From assembly GCF_003046795.1 (NCBI RefSeq), contig NZ_PZKN01000007.1, positions 62,001 through 126,000 of the forward strand: a stretch of 64,000 nt of DNA, written 5' to 3'. How positions within the stretch are numbered: the stretch's first letter is position 1; every line of letters begins with the position of its first letter. The stretch comes from Desulfonatronum sp. SC1. Its GTDB lineage: Bacteria; Desulfobacterota; Desulfovibrionia; Desulfovibrionales; Desulfonatronaceae. The position numbers were made by a program, and so were the translations under genes. This document shows, piece after piece, positions 55,372 through 63,726 of this stretch. The notes below the pieces were generated by a model. It saw nothing but the letters and a program-made list of their open reading frames with translations. It did no database searches and was not told the origin of the DNA.

Positions 55372-56558
55372 AAATCCTCGCTAATCCTGTTTTCCGTGGA
55401 GGTCGCAACCTCCTCGAAGGGTTCCGGGCGGACACGCATGCCTTCCACGGCATATTGGAGGGCGGTAAGGCAAACGCGATCACCGGGTGCGAGGCCCTCG
55501 TCGATCCAGGCCCACTTCGCGTCCAGCCTGAGCAGGCGGACGCTTTTGGGGCGCAAACGATCCTCGTCGTCCACAACCCACAGTGTTCCCGAGCGCAAGG
55601 CATGCGCCGGAAGAGCCACGACCCCGTCCACCGTGCGTCCGGCAATCTCGGCTTCGACAAAAAGCCCCATGGGCAACGACGGCTGGCCCAGGCGACCTTC
55701 AAGCGCATACGGATCATTGATTTCAGCCACCAGAACGACCATGTGCGTTTGCGTGTCAAACACTCCTTCACTGCGGACAATTCTCCCCTGCCACTCCACC
55801 TGTCGTCCGGCGATCCGCCCATGCAGGCGGACGGGCGCTTCCAGTTTCCCTTTCATTGACAGGGCATCGAAATCCAAAAAGGCCAGGTCTCGTTCTTCCA
55901 CGGGCAGGCGGACTTCGGCCTTTTCCACGGAAAAAATATCCGCCAACAGGCCGCCCGGGGCGACGTACTGCCCTAAAGCCACGGCCGTGCGGCGGACCAT
56001 GGCCGGATAGGGTGCGCGAACTCGTGTTTTTTCGAGTAAGCGGGCGGCTTCGGTCACCTCCGCATTCGCGGCGAGCACTCTGGCCTTTGCGCTGCGCAGT
56101 TGCGGCTCCCTGAGCGCCAACGGCGACGCGGGTGAGTTGCCGAACTCAAGCCAGTCGTGGTCAGCCTGCTCAGCCAGGGCGTACTCTTCGGCCAGGGCCA
56201 TGTCGGCCGCGGCTGCTTCCGCCTTGGCGCGCGCCAAGCGCGTGCTGTATTCCGAGGCTTCGATTTCCAGCATGACCTCACCGGCCCGGAAAAAACCTCC
56301 GGCATGAAACCGAGGGGCCACGTGTGAAACGACACCGGAAAGCTCCGCGGCCAAAGCCGTCTCCGCGTGGGATTGAACAGTGCCCTGGGAATGAACATGG
56401 AGGATGATTTGGCGGGCTTGGACCGTCACGACCCGCACAAAGGGCATCTTCGCCTCCATACGTTCATCAGGCACGGTCGGCCGTCCTCCCCACAAGGCGG
56501 CGGTCAGCATCAAACCGCCGACCAGCGTGATCAACACAATCACATTGGACAACTTCAT
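55368..56558 (-). CDS. RND efflux periplasmic adaptor (membrane fusion protein)
   Basis: A 396-residue adaptor. An N-terminal hydrophobic anchor (residues 6-24) is followed by the biotinyl-lipoyl half 'VHSQGTVQSHAETALAAELSGVV', a long alpha-hairpin rich in Ala/Glu (about 100-190), the second lipoyl half 'RVRAPYPAMVRRTAVALGQYVAPG' and the beta-barrel and membrane-proximal domains (motifs LPAHALRSGTLWVV). It joins the inner-membrane permease to the outer-membrane channel. Start and stop overlap the neighbours by four bases each, so the three efflux genes are translationally coupled. Confidence 0.95.
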   Translation of the reverse strand: MKLSNVIVLITLVGGLMLTAALWGGRPTVPDERMEAKMPFVRVVTVQARQIILHVHSQGTVQSHAETALAAELSGVVSHVAPRFHAGGFFRAGEVMLEIEASEYSTRLARAKAEAAAADMALAEEYALAEQADHDWLEFGNSPASPLALREPQLRSAKARVLAANAEVTEAARLLEKTRVRAPYPAMVRRTAVALGQYVAPGGLLADIFSVEKAEVRLPVEERDLAFLDFDALSMKGKLEAPVRLHGRIAGRQVEWQGRIVRSEGVFDTQTHMVVLVAEINDPYALEGRLGQPSLPMGLFVEAEIAGRTVDGVVALPAHALRSGTLWVVDDEDRLRPKSVRLLRLDAKWAWIDEGLAPGDRVCLTALQYAVEGMRVRPEPFEEVATSTENRISEDL

Positions 56559-58009
56559 CTCTCCTCCGCGTATGTGTCATCCTTGGGCTTGAGAGCGACG
56601 ATGAAGTCGCCGCCCAGCGCAAGATGAAGATTGATCCGGTTTTGCAGTCGTTGCGAATGCGTCAGGGTCAAAGCCGTGCGTGCGGCATAGGTTCTGCGTT
56701 GAGCCTCCAGAACGTGAAGCACGTCAACCCGCCCCGCGGCGTAGTATTGCAGGGCCAGTTCCCGTGCCCTTTCAGCCTGCTTCACGGCCAATATCAAGGC
56801 CGCCATTTCCTGCTTGGACCGTTCTTCATTGTCCAATGCCTGTTCCACTTGACCGAGGGCTCTTTCCACGACCTGGGCGTAGTCGATCCATGCCGCGCTT
56901 GCTTTGGATTCGGCTTCATCCAGCGAGGCCGCAAGCCGCCCTCCCTGGAACAGGGGCTGGACAATACCGGAAGCCAGATTCCAAAGCACGTGGCGACCAT
57001 CGCTTACATGCATAAGCTGCGACCCGCCCACGCCGACATCGCCCGTCAGACGCACTTGGGGCAGGAATGCCTTGCAGCTGGCCGCGACGCGATGATCCGT
57101 GGCAACCAGGCGGCGATAAGCTGCCTGAATATCAGGGCGGCGATCCAAAATTTGTGCTGGCAGGCCCGTTGGAATCGTCATGGACAAATCAGGAAAAACA
57201 TCCCCTACGGTCAGACGTCCGTCCGGATAACGGCCAATGAGCTGCTGCAAGCGACGTGCTGTCGCGGACAATTCCCTTTCCTGACGCAAGCGTGATTCTT
57301 GCGCGGCAGCCAAATCGACCAGGGCAAGACGCATGTCCAAAGCCGTGGCGAGACCGCGCTCAAAGCGTTCCCGCACCTTGCGGGCGCCTAGCTCGTGAGA
57401 CTGCTCGGCCTGACGGGCGATTTGCACCATTTGATTGAGTGCGATCATCTCGATCCATACCTTGGAAACCTGGGCCGCGAGTGAAAATCGGGCAGCGTCC
57501 ATGTCGGCTTGCGCGGCGTGAAGATCGGCTTCAGCGGCAGCATTCTGGTCAGCCAGGCGGCCCCACAGGTCCATTTCCCAACTCATGGCCGTCAATCCGC
57601 GGTAATGCTTCTGATTTTGACGTATGCGCCGTCCTTCCTGGCTCATGGACGTCGTTCCCCGGCGTGCATCCACATTGGCTTCGACATGAGGCATGCCCTG
57701 AGCGCGTATCAGATCGACAACGGCTTGTGCCATGCGGAGGTCGATATACGTTCGTTGCAAGCCAAGATTTTTGGTCAAGGCCTCCTGGATCAAGGCATTG
57801 AGTTCGGATGACCGCAATGCCGTCACCCAATCGCTGGATACCGGGGCTGACCCCTGCAAAGACAGGTTTTGCCACTGCTCGGGCAGAGGATAGTTCAGGG
57901 CTCGCTCGTCAATTACTGGTTTGGGAAGGCAGCCTTGAGCTAAAAAGAAGAGAAGCAGCGCCAGGGCTCGTATCCATCTGGACCACCCATGCGTTTTGAT
58001 TCTCATCAT
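56555..58009 (-). CDS. Outer-membrane efflux lipoprotein (NodT/OprM family)
   Basis: A 484-residue TolC-superfamily channel. The N-terminus has a signal sequence ending in the lipobox LAQGC, so it is lipid anchored to the outer membrane. Two repeated outer-membrane-efflux domains follow, with 'VDLIRAQGMPHVEANVDARRG', 'WEMDLWGRL' and, in the second half, 'LVATDHRVAASCKAFLPQVRLTG' type segments (short motifs). AAGGTGACCTC precedes ATG 58009. It is the first gene of the efflux operon; in most RND operons the channel gene comes last. Expression starts from the palindromic intergenic region to its right. Confidence 0.94.
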   Translation of the reverse strand: MMRIKTHGWSRWIRALALLLFFLAQGCLPKPVIDERALNYPLPEQWQNLSLQGSAPVSSDWVTALRSSELNALIQEALTKNLGLQRTYIDLRMAQAVVDLIRAQGMPHVEANVDARRGTTSMSQEGRRIRQNQKHYRGLTAMSWEMDLWGRLADQNAAAEADLHAAQADMDAARFSLAAQVSKVWIEMIALNQMVQIARQAEQSHELGARKVRERFERGLATALDMRLALVDLAAAQESRLRQERELSATARRLQQLIGRYPDGRLTVGDVFPDLSMTIPTGLPAQILDRRPDIQAAYRRLVATDHRVAASCKAFLPQVRLTGDVGVGGSQLMHVSDGRHVLWNLASGIVQPLFQGGRLAASLDEAESKASAAWIDYAQVVERALGQVEQALDNEERSKQEMAALILAVKQAERARELALQYYAAGRVDVLHVLEAQRRTYAARTALTLTHSQRLQNRINLHLALGGDFIVALKPKDDTYAEER

Positions 58010-58082
58010 GAGGTCACCTTGAGAGTCTGAAGTGATCATTTTTTATAACATCTAGAAAGTAGACCAAAATTTTGAAGGCGAT

Positions 58083-58111
58083 AGTATATGTTCCAGATTC
58101 GTCTGTCTGTA
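58083..58111 (-). promoter_or_regulatory. Candidate promoter of the efflux operon
   Basis: On the minus strand TATACT at 58088-58083 could serve as -10. The -35 region (58111-58106) is weak and lies inside the outer arm of the intergenic palindrome, so the promoter looks activator dependent. Confidence 0.4.
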
Positions 58112-58197
58112 GAAATGATGTATGGATTTGTAGACAAGTGTAACAAGAATCTGTTACATTTGTTTACAATGTCTTACCAAAACAACACAGACAGACG
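58100..58197. promoter_or_regulatory. Concentric palindrome with RstA-box-like site (bidirectional operator)
   Basis: Inner arms TGTAACA/TGTTACA (58139-58145 and 58152-58158), extended by paired flanks to 58130-58167, and outer arms CGTCTGTCTGT/ACAGACAGACG (58100-58110 and 58187-58197) all share one centre at 58148/58149, giving a dyad of about 98 bp. TACATTTGTTTACA at 58155-58168 matches the E. coli RstA box TACATNTNGTTACA at 11 of 12 fixed positions. It lies between the divergent efflux operon and the outer-membrane protein gene, and the RstA-like regulator is encoded at the far end of the efflux cluster. Confidence 0.7.
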
Positions 58198-58221
58198 TAT
58201 CGGAAAAACGTAAATGCTCCT

Positions 58222-58249
58222 TTGTCCGTGGATGCGATATCCGCATAAT
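58222..58249 (+). promoter_or_regulatory. Promoter of the DUF2860-like gene
   Basis: TTGTCC (58222-58227) and CATAAT (58244-58249) with a 16-nt spacer, 24 nt before the ATG and outside the palindrome's right arm. Confidence 0.5.
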
Positions 58250-58272
58250 CTCAACACAAGGAGCAATAAGCG

Positions 58273-59301
58273 ATGATGAAGAAGAGCAGAAAATGTATGA
58301 TAATTACCAGTGTACTGTTGATAATCCTGCTGACAGGCGGCCCACTTCTGGCCGATTCAACACGGCCACAAGATGTTCCCCCGCGTCCATCTGAGATCAT
58401 ACGTCCGGAGTTGGATAAAATGGTTATGGATCAAGAGGATGAAACAGGCTGGCACGCCAATGTATTATTGGGTGGCGGAGTCATCTCAGGTCGACCCAGC
58501 GGTCTCGATTATGACAAAAAAAATAAGAAATTGAAGAGCCTGGACGACAAGGCGGACCGTAAAACCGAACCGATACCGCTGATCATGGGAAGCTTGGGCT
58601 ATACATTCGGGACAGGCACAACGATACGGACCGACCTAGGCATACTTGATGGTCTTGCGCTCTATATAGACCAATCACTGGGAGATATAGGTTCCATGAC
58701 ACTGGGGATTGACACATCTCGATACGATGTATGGAAAGATCCGTACTTAATAGGCGTTGAGAGAGAACGCACTCGTCTGACACAGACAAAGTTTGTCGCT
58801 GAATATAGCATTGCCGGGTTGTCTGTCGGCGGAGGCGTGACATCTCAAAAGGTCAAAGATGACGATGTCGGAAAAAGAGTCGACGAACTGAAACGGGATG
58901 GCAATATCTATGATGTAAACGTGGGATATGCGATCGCGACTGAGGATTTTGGCATTCTCCAACCTTCCCTGAGCTACAAAAGACAAGATCTTGACGGAAA
59001 AGCTGATTCCTCGCATGGTTATAGCGCAAATATCGTACATAACTACATGATTGGACAGATTACTTTTACAACTGGTTTTTCATACGGGAAAACCCAGTAT
59101 AAAGATATAAATACATTGGTGAACGTCAAGCGCAAGGATACGGTATATGGAATATCAGAAACCATCACCTATAACAATTTATTCGGGAATCCGAGATTAT
59201 ATGCGATGATGATGCTTGCTTGGGAGACAACTGATTCTAATCATAATATATTCGAGAGTAATTTTTTAACCAGCGGCCTCGGATTCGGATACAATTTTTA
59301 A
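58273..59301 (+). CDS. Outer-membrane beta-barrel protein, DUF2860-like
   Basis: A 342-residue exported protein. A Lys-rich start and hydrophobic core 'IITSVLLIILLTGG' give a signal peptide with cleavage near LLA-D. The mature part shows alternating polar/aromatic strands ('GSLGYTFGTGTTIRTDLG', 'AEYSIAGLSVGGGVTS', 'ITFTTGFSYGKTQY') and ends in Phe (GLGFGYNF), the typical C-terminus of outer-membrane barrels. The overall pattern matches DUF2860 proteins (assignment from memory), whose function is unknown. CAAGGAGCAATAAGCG precedes the ATG. Base composition is clearly more AT-rich than surrounding genes. Divergent from the RND efflux operon over a shared operator. Confidence 0.75.
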   Translation: MMKKSRKCMIITSVLLIILLTGGPLLADSTRPQDVPPRPSEIIRPELDKMVMDQEDETGWHANVLLGGGVISGRPSGLDYDKKNKKLKSLDDKADRKTEPIPLIMGSLGYTFGTGTTIRTDLGILDGLALYIDQSLGDIGSMTLGIDTSRYDVWKDPYLIGVERERTRLTQTKFVAEYSIAGLSVGGGVTSQKVKDDDVGKRVDELKRDGNIYDVNVGYAIATEDFGILQPSLSYKRQDLDGKADSSHGYSANIVHNYMIGQITFTTGFSYGKTQYKDINTLVNVKRKDTVYGISETITYNNLFGNPRLYAMMMLAWETTDSNHNIFESNFLTSGLGFGYNF

Positions 59302-59333
59302 AACTAATAGTAATTTGAATGTGAGGTGAAATC

Positions 59334-59768
59334 ATGAAATTGTCAATAATCTCGTTCGTTGCATTTCTGTTGATTACTGCTATGGTCGGTACCCTTCAAA
59401 GCGCGTCGTATTCAGGGGATGCACAGCATGAGTCAGATGCGGTCAGTGTTGCAATAATTTTTCTTGAGCTCATTGATGATGAGCAATATCGCTCCAGTTG
59501 GGATTTGACAGCGCCGATCTTCAGAAATGAAGTGTCAAGATCCAATTGGGTAGATATGCTCATGACGGTTCGGCCTTCTCTCGGCGAGGTTGTTGCTCGG
59601 GAAGTCAAGGCAGTAGATATCCCGACTTCACGGCAGGGAGTTCCTGACGGCGAATATGGCACGATCACTTTCAACACTTCCTACAGTAATATGGCGGAAG
59701 CCGTCGAAACCGTGGCCATGGTTCGGATTGGAATGGAATGGCTTGTTGCCGGATATTTCATACAATGA
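59334..59768 (+). CDS. DUF4019-like exported protein
   Basis: A 144-residue protein with a signal peptide ('IISFVAFLLITAMVGTLQSA') and a compact domain containing 'FLELIDDEQYRSSWDLTAPIFRNEVS' and 'NTSYSNMAEAVETVAMVRIGMEWLVAGYFI' (typical of DUF4019: WD-x-A, R-x-x-G-x-W). Function unknown. TGAGGTGAAATC precedes the ATG. It lies 32 nt after the DUF2860-like gene and shares its AT-rich composition, so the two are probably one unit. Confidence 0.8.
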   Translation: MKLSIISFVAFLLITAMVGTLQSASYSGDAQHESDAVSVAIIFLELIDDEQYRSSWDLTAPIFRNEVSRSNWVDMLMTVRPSLGEVVAREVKAVDIPTSRQGVPDGEYGTITFNTSYSNMAEAVETVAMVRIGMEWLVAGYFIQ

Positions 59769-59837
59769 GTCGGCTGTAAAAGTGTGTATCTACTCAGCAC
59801 ATTTTGCGTCGCTCTTGCTTGGGCAATCGGGATCGGA

Positions 59838-59904
59838 GTCGGAATCGGAACAGGAAATAATAAGAATGCATCGTAGCGTTTTCGATCCCGATCCCGATTC
59901 CGAC
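59838..59904. repeat. Inverted 6-bp-periodic repeat
   Basis: GTCGGAATCGG (59838-59848) and CCGATTCCGAC (59894-59904) form a perfect 11-bp inverted repeat inside two opposite tracts of GGAATC/GATTCC hexamer repeats. It lies behind the DUF4019 gene; a terminator or a dispersed intergenic repeat is possible. Confidence 0.65.
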
Positions 59905-60023
59905 CCCGGTATCGGCATTACTCTGTGCTGAATAGTTACAAAATTTCTTTGTGTTGAGTAGTTGCGAAGATCCATGTCCATCGAATTGGCACTGCATCGA
60001 ACATATTGCCCGGAGGCTTGAAA

Positions 60024-60311
60024 ATGCAGGAGTTCAGGGTAAAAAGGACCGCCAGGGACGATCTGGTCTTTCAGGGCGAGGTTGTTTTCGCCATCAGATT
60101 GGAGAAGGTTAAATACGTTCTCTATCTGACACGGGAAAGGACGTATATCTTGTCCAGTGAGTATTTCTTTCTCAATCTGCGTTATCTCAGGATGGCTCAT
60201 TGTTTCGACACGTTAAAGGAACTAGACACTTTCGCGACGTCGGAAAAGGACATGGACGCGGTGCGGTTCATCATGAAGAACGATGTATCGTATTCCCGGG
60301 CAATGATCTGA
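60024..60311 (+). CDS. Hypothetical protein, 95 aa
   Basis: A small basic, soluble-looking protein without recognised domain. It is rich in aromatic residues in the middle (VKYVLYLTRERTYILSSEYFFLNLRYL). GGAGGCTTGAAA gives a fair ribosome-binding site for ATG 60024; an ATG at 60006 is in frame. It precedes another small unknown gene and the butyrate kinase gene. Confidence 0.55.
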   Translation: MQEFRVKRTARDDLVFQGEVVFAIRLEKVKYVLYLTRERTYILSSEYFFLNLRYLRMAHCFDTLKELDTFATSEKDMDAVRFIMKNDVSYSRAMI

Positions 60312-60363
60312 CCCTCTTTTCGAATTTCGACCGCGGTTGAACAGGCCGCGCCGAGGCGATGCC

Positions 60364-60636
60364 ATGCATGGAATGGAAGTCATCTACGTCTGCCCGCTCA
60401 ATCCGGATGACGGAGCCAGGGCGAGAGAAAGCGCCGAGGAATTGTATCTTTCCGGCGACGGAGCCGTGAACTGTATAGATGTCTGGACGTGTCCGGAGCG
60501 GGAGGGCAATATCGTCATTTTGCTGTATAAAGACCAGGAACCGGGGATGGAGGAATTGTCTCCGGAGGGTGCCAGAATCGCGGATTTTTTTTCGCGTTTC
60601 GGCTTGGTGTCCCATACCCGTTGGTCGAGAGTGTGA
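60364..60636 (+). CDS. Hypothetical protein, 90 aa
   Basis: A small acidic protein starting MHGMEVIYVCPLNPDD with a single predicted alpha/beta domain ('CIDVWTCPEREGNIVILLYKDQEPGMEE'; shortened: VWTCPEREG). It could have a ferredoxin-like (dimeric alpha-beta barrel) fold, but no family was recognised. The start is uncertain: no strong ribosome-binding site, and upstream TTG 60337 is in frame. Between it and buk, 60637-60783 contains no convincing gene. Confidence 0.5.
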   Translation: MHGMEVIYVCPLNPDDGARARESAEELYLSGDGAVNCIDVWTCPEREGNIVILLYKDQEPGMEELSPEGARIADFFSRFGLVSHTRWSRV

Positions 60637-60783
60637 GGGAGATCAGGATTTCTGTCAGCTCATCGGGCTGGAGGAGATTCAGGAAATCTCCATCGTGGCC
60701 GGGTTCGACATCTTTGACGGAGCCTTGTAAATATGGCTGGGTTTAATCGGCTGGCTTAAAATGGAATATCAAGAAAGGTGGAC

Positions 60784-61887
60784 ATGAAAAACATCCTGAC
60801 CATCAACCCCGGTTCCACTTCCACGAAAGTCGTTCTGTTTCGGGATTTTGAACCGGCGTTGTCCCACGAGGTCAAGTATTTCAGATCGGAACTGGCCGGG
60901 TTTTCCGATGTCTGGAGCCAGTTCGCGCTGCGACTGGAACCTATCCTGGCTGTTCTCGATCAGGCGGGTGAAAACCGGCTGGATGCCGTGGTCGGACGGG
61001 GCGGACTGCTGGCACCGTTGCCTGGCGGGGTGTACCGGATTGACGAGCGGATGCTCGAGGATTTGCGCTTGCGGCGCTTCGGGGAGCATCCTTGCAACCT
61101 GGGTGCCCCGTTGGCTCTGGAGGTTTCGCGGCGCTTCGGGGGATCGGCTTTGATCGTGGATCCGGTGGTTACGGACGAACTGTGCCCGGAGGCCAGGCTG
61201 ACCGGCCTGCCCCAAATTAGCCGCCGGAGCACCTTCCACGCCCTGTCCCAGCGCGGCGCGGCCCGGGAGGCGGCACGCCGTCTGGGCGTTGATTACGATA
61301 ACGGCAAATTCCTCGTCGCCCATCTGGGAGGAGGCATTAGTATCGGCGCGCATCGCCGAGGGCGGGTGGTGGACGTGACCAACGCCCTGGATGGCGAGGG
61401 GCCGATGAGTCCGGAGCGGAGCGGAACCCTGCCGATCCTCCCCCTGCTCCAGCTTCTGGAGGACGGTGTCATGGATCTTCCAGGTCTGCGCCGGGCCGTG
61501 CTCCGGGAAGGCGGGTTGTTCGCGCATTTGGGGACCAACGATTTCCGGGAAATCGAGGAGATGGTCCAGCAAGGAGACGCCAGGGCCGCATCCGTGGTCG
61601 CCGCTTTCGTCTATGCGACGACCAGGCACGTCGCGTCCCTGCTGCCTGCTCTCGTGACCCCGGACGATCCGCGGCCCGTGGACGCCATCGTACTCGCCGG
61701 CGGCCTGGCCCACAGCGATCTGCTGGTACGCGACCTGAGCGCCCGGCTCGCGCCCTGGGGCAGGGTCGAGGTGGTCCTGGGGTTGACCGAGGCAAGGGTT
61801 ATGGCCGAAAGTGGCCTCGCGGCCCTGGAAGGCAGGGTTGAAGTCCAGGACTACGTCGGCAATGATTCTGAAATCCATCACCCATAA
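60784..61887 (+). CDS. buk: Butyrate kinase
   Basis: A 367-residue ASKHA kinase forming butyrate (or a branched acid) and ATP from the acyl phosphate. Motifs: 'LTINPGSTSTKVVLF' (phosphate 1), 'VVGRGGLLAPLPGGVY', 'HPCNLGAPLA', 'FHALSQRGAAREAARRLG', 'AHLGGGISIGAHRRGRVVDV' (pieces) and 'LAGGLAHSDLL'. Full family length. AAAGGTGGAC precedes the ATG. The partner ptb lies 10.8 kb upstream in the same orientation, with unrelated genes between. Confidence 0.95.
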   Translation: MKNILTINPGSTSTKVVLFRDFEPALSHEVKYFRSELAGFSDVWSQFALRLEPILAVLDQAGENRLDAVVGRGGLLAPLPGGVYRIDERMLEDLRLRRFGEHPCNLGAPLALEVSRRFGGSALIVDPVVTDELCPEARLTGLPQISRRSTFHALSQRGAAREAARRLGVDYDNGKFLVAHLGGGISIGAHRRGRVVDVTNALDGEGPMSPERSGTLPILPLLQLLEDGVMDLPGLRRAVLREGGLFAHLGTNDFREIEEMVQQGDARAASVVAAFVYATTRHVASLLPALVTPDDPRPVDAIVLAGGLAHSDLLVRDLSARLAPWGRVEVVLGLTEARVMAESGLAALEGRVEVQDYVGNDSEIHHP

Positions 61888-61923
61888 CCACCCCGCGTTC
61901 CGCTCCGGAAGCGCGCCCAGAGC

Positions 61924-62946
61924 ATGATCCGCATCCCCATAACCTTCCTGATTACGGCCATGCTTGTGCTGCTCTGCATTGGCCAAGCCCTGGCCCAAAA
62001 CCCGTTTCTCACGCCCCCGGCCCGGGAACGGCCCGCCGGGCCTTCCGTGGGTCAACCTTCCGAGGACCATCGTCCTGGCATGGAAGAGCAGGTCGGGCAG
62101 ACCTCCCGCGAACCCCCGGACCGTTCTCCGGCCCGTCCCCCGGCCGCGGGTCCGCGCATCACGCCCCCTTTCTTCGCCGAGATGGTCGCCCTGCAACGCG
62201 ACCTGCGCCAACGGATGACCGACTATGCCCGCCAGATTCAGGAACGGCCCTTTGGCGTGGCCACCTGGCAATTGATGCTGCTTTCGTTTCTCTACGGGGT
62301 GATTCATGCCCTGGGGCCGGGACACGGCAAGTCCATCGTCTGTTCCTATTTCGTTTCCCGCCGGGGAACCTGGCGGCAGGCCCTGCTCTTCGGCAACCTG
62401 ATTACCGCCACCCACATTCTCTCCGCGGTGGTGATCATCGTCGGGCTTTCCTGGGTTCTGGGCCGGGCGAACATCGCCGCGTTCCATTCCGTGGAAGGGC
62501 GGCTGGAGTCCATCAGCTACGCGCTGATCGTGCTTATCGGCTTTTTTCTTTTAGGCAAAACCTTGCTCGACTGGTGGCGGTCGTCAAAAGGCGAGTCCGG
62601 CGAGCAGGCTGATGAGTGTCCGCGATCCAGCTCAAGGGATATCGTCACCCTGTCCCTGGCCACCGGCCTGATGCCCTGCCCCGGCGCGGCCCTGATCCTG
62701 CTCTTCACCCTCAGCCTGAACGTCTTCTGGGCCGGTTTGATGGCCATGATTCCCCTGGCCCTGGGCATGGGCCTGACCGCTTCGGCCCTGGGCCTGATCA
62801 CCGTCGGCTCCACCAACGCCGTGCTGGGCGTCAGCCGCCGCTCCAAACGCCTCTTCGCCATCCTGCACCGCACCCTGGCCTGCCTGGGCGCGGTTCTGAT
62901 CATCATCCTGGGCGTGAGCCTGCTGCTGAGCGCCGGGTATGTTTGA
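61924..62946 (+). CDS. NicO-family nickel/cobalt exporter (RcnA-like)
   Basis: A 340-residue membrane protein. A signal-like first helix (residues 5-24) is followed by a Pro-rich periplasmic stretch of about 75 residues and then a six- to seven-helix core whose first helix carries the family motif 'GVIHALGPGHGKSIV'. A His/Glu-poor cytoplasmic loop and the second motif 'SLATGLMPCPGAALIL' follow. NicO proteins move Ni2+ or Co2+, mostly outward. This may matter for nickel balance of the hydrogenase and is the last rightward gene before the convergent cupin-like gene. Confidence 0.9.
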   Translation: MIRIPITFLITAMLVLLCIGQALAQNPFLTPPARERPAGPSVGQPSEDHRPGMEEQVGQTSREPPDRSPARPPAAGPRITPPFFAEMVALQRDLRQRMTDYARQIQERPFGVATWQLMLLSFLYGVIHALGPGHGKSIVCSYFVSRRGTWRQALLFGNLITATHILSAVVIIVGLSWVLGRANIAAFHSVEGRLESISYALIVLIGFFLLGKTLLDWWRSSKGESGEQADECPRSSSRDIVTLSLATGLMPCPGAALILLFTLSLNVFWAGLMAMIPLALGMGLTASALGLITVGSTNAVLGVSRRSKRLFAILHRTLACLGAVLIIILGVSLLLSAGYV

Positions 62947-62972
62947 TTGCCGGGGAACGCTGTCTATCGAGA

Positions 62973-63509
62973 TCAACTGTTTTGATCGCGAAAGCCTTCA
63001 CGGATTACGCTGTATTCGCCGGTCCCGGTGTTTACGTCGTAGATGTTGAAGTTGGTGCGCATGTCTAGCCCATCGTAGTGTACGGCGAAATTCAGCGAAG
63101 CCGAGCCTTCCGGTCCGCTGGTGATCCGGTGGAACACGAAACGCGGCTAGACCAGCATGGCCGGACCGTCGAACAGCACCGCGTCATCTTGCAGGATTTG
63201 GGTCGGCGTCACGGTGAAGTTGCGCATCCCGTGATCCTGGATGTAAATATCCACATGCCGGACCCCGGACAAAACGATCAGGTTGTCGTCCTGGGAGGGA
63301 TGCATGTACCAAGGCCGGGCGATGTCGCCGACCGGACCGGGAGAAACCGCGCTCCGGGCGTGCAGCACCCGGTCGATGGCGTCGATCCGGGGCAGAAACT
63401 GCATTGGCACGTTGTCAAAGGAGACCCCTGGGGTCCGACGAAGTTGTTTGAGTGGAATGATGCGATAAAAATTGGGGATTTCGGAAAATACATGAGCAGC
63501 GGACATTCC
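62973..63509 (-). pseudogene. Cupin-like protein gene interrupted by in-frame UAG
   Basis: A frame from ATG 63509 (CAGGAGACGGA upstream) runs 120 codons to a TAG at 63149-63147 and then continues in the same frame for 57 clearly coding residues to TGA 62975-62973. The product 'LFDGPAMLV-[UAG]-PRFVFHRITS...FAVHYDGLDMRTNFNIYDVNTG' reads as one continuous domain of cupin-like appearance (short motifs given). UAG replaces probably a Trp (TGG) or Tyr. A nonsense mutation, base error, or pyrrolysine insertion would explain it; UAG is used as an ordinary stop by cheW, rbr and others here. Function unknown. Confidence 0.7.
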
Positions 63510-63611
63510 GTCTCCTGGGGCTGATGAAGTATGGATGGGGAGAGCTGGTGGCCAGAGATGTCTTCCAGGATGGGTGCCGGAAAACCCCACCTAGGGCCTA
63601 CCCAAACAAGT

Positions 63612-63641
63612 AGGGGTTACGGACTATGTCGCGTAACCCCT
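63612..63641. terminator. Hairpin next to tRNA-Arg
   Basis: Perfect 10-bp stem AGGGGTTACG (63612-63621) and CGTAACCCCT (63632-63641). It lies 9 nt downstream of the leftward tRNA-Arg and probably ends its transcript. The interval 63510-63846 otherwise holds only the tRNA. Confidence 0.65.
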
Positions 63642-63649
63642 TGATTTCA

Positions 63650-63726
63650 TGGTGCGCCCGGAGAGATTCGAACTCCCGGCCTGCGGATTCGAAGTCCGAC
63701 GCTCTATCCGGCTGAGCTACGGGCGC
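63650..63726 (-). tRNA. tRNA-Arg (anticodon TCG)
   Basis: On the minus strand the acceptor GCGCCCG pairs with CGGGCGC, the D-arm GCTCAGCCGGATAGAGC is standard, the anticodon loop CTTCGAA reads TCG, and the T-arm GGGAGTTCGAATCTCTCC is intact; CCA is encoded at the 3' end (63652-63650). Confidence 0.97.

Noticed and set aside
60637-60730. Frame-shifted C-terminal part for the 90-residue hypothetical protein
   Set aside because: The +1 frame after 60636 is open and plausible looking, but short, and no family alignment is available to support a frameshift.
60769-62487. 572-codon open frame antisense to buk and the NicO gene
   Set aside because: It spans two well-supported genes on the other strand and has no recognisable domain; long antisense frames are expected at this GC content.
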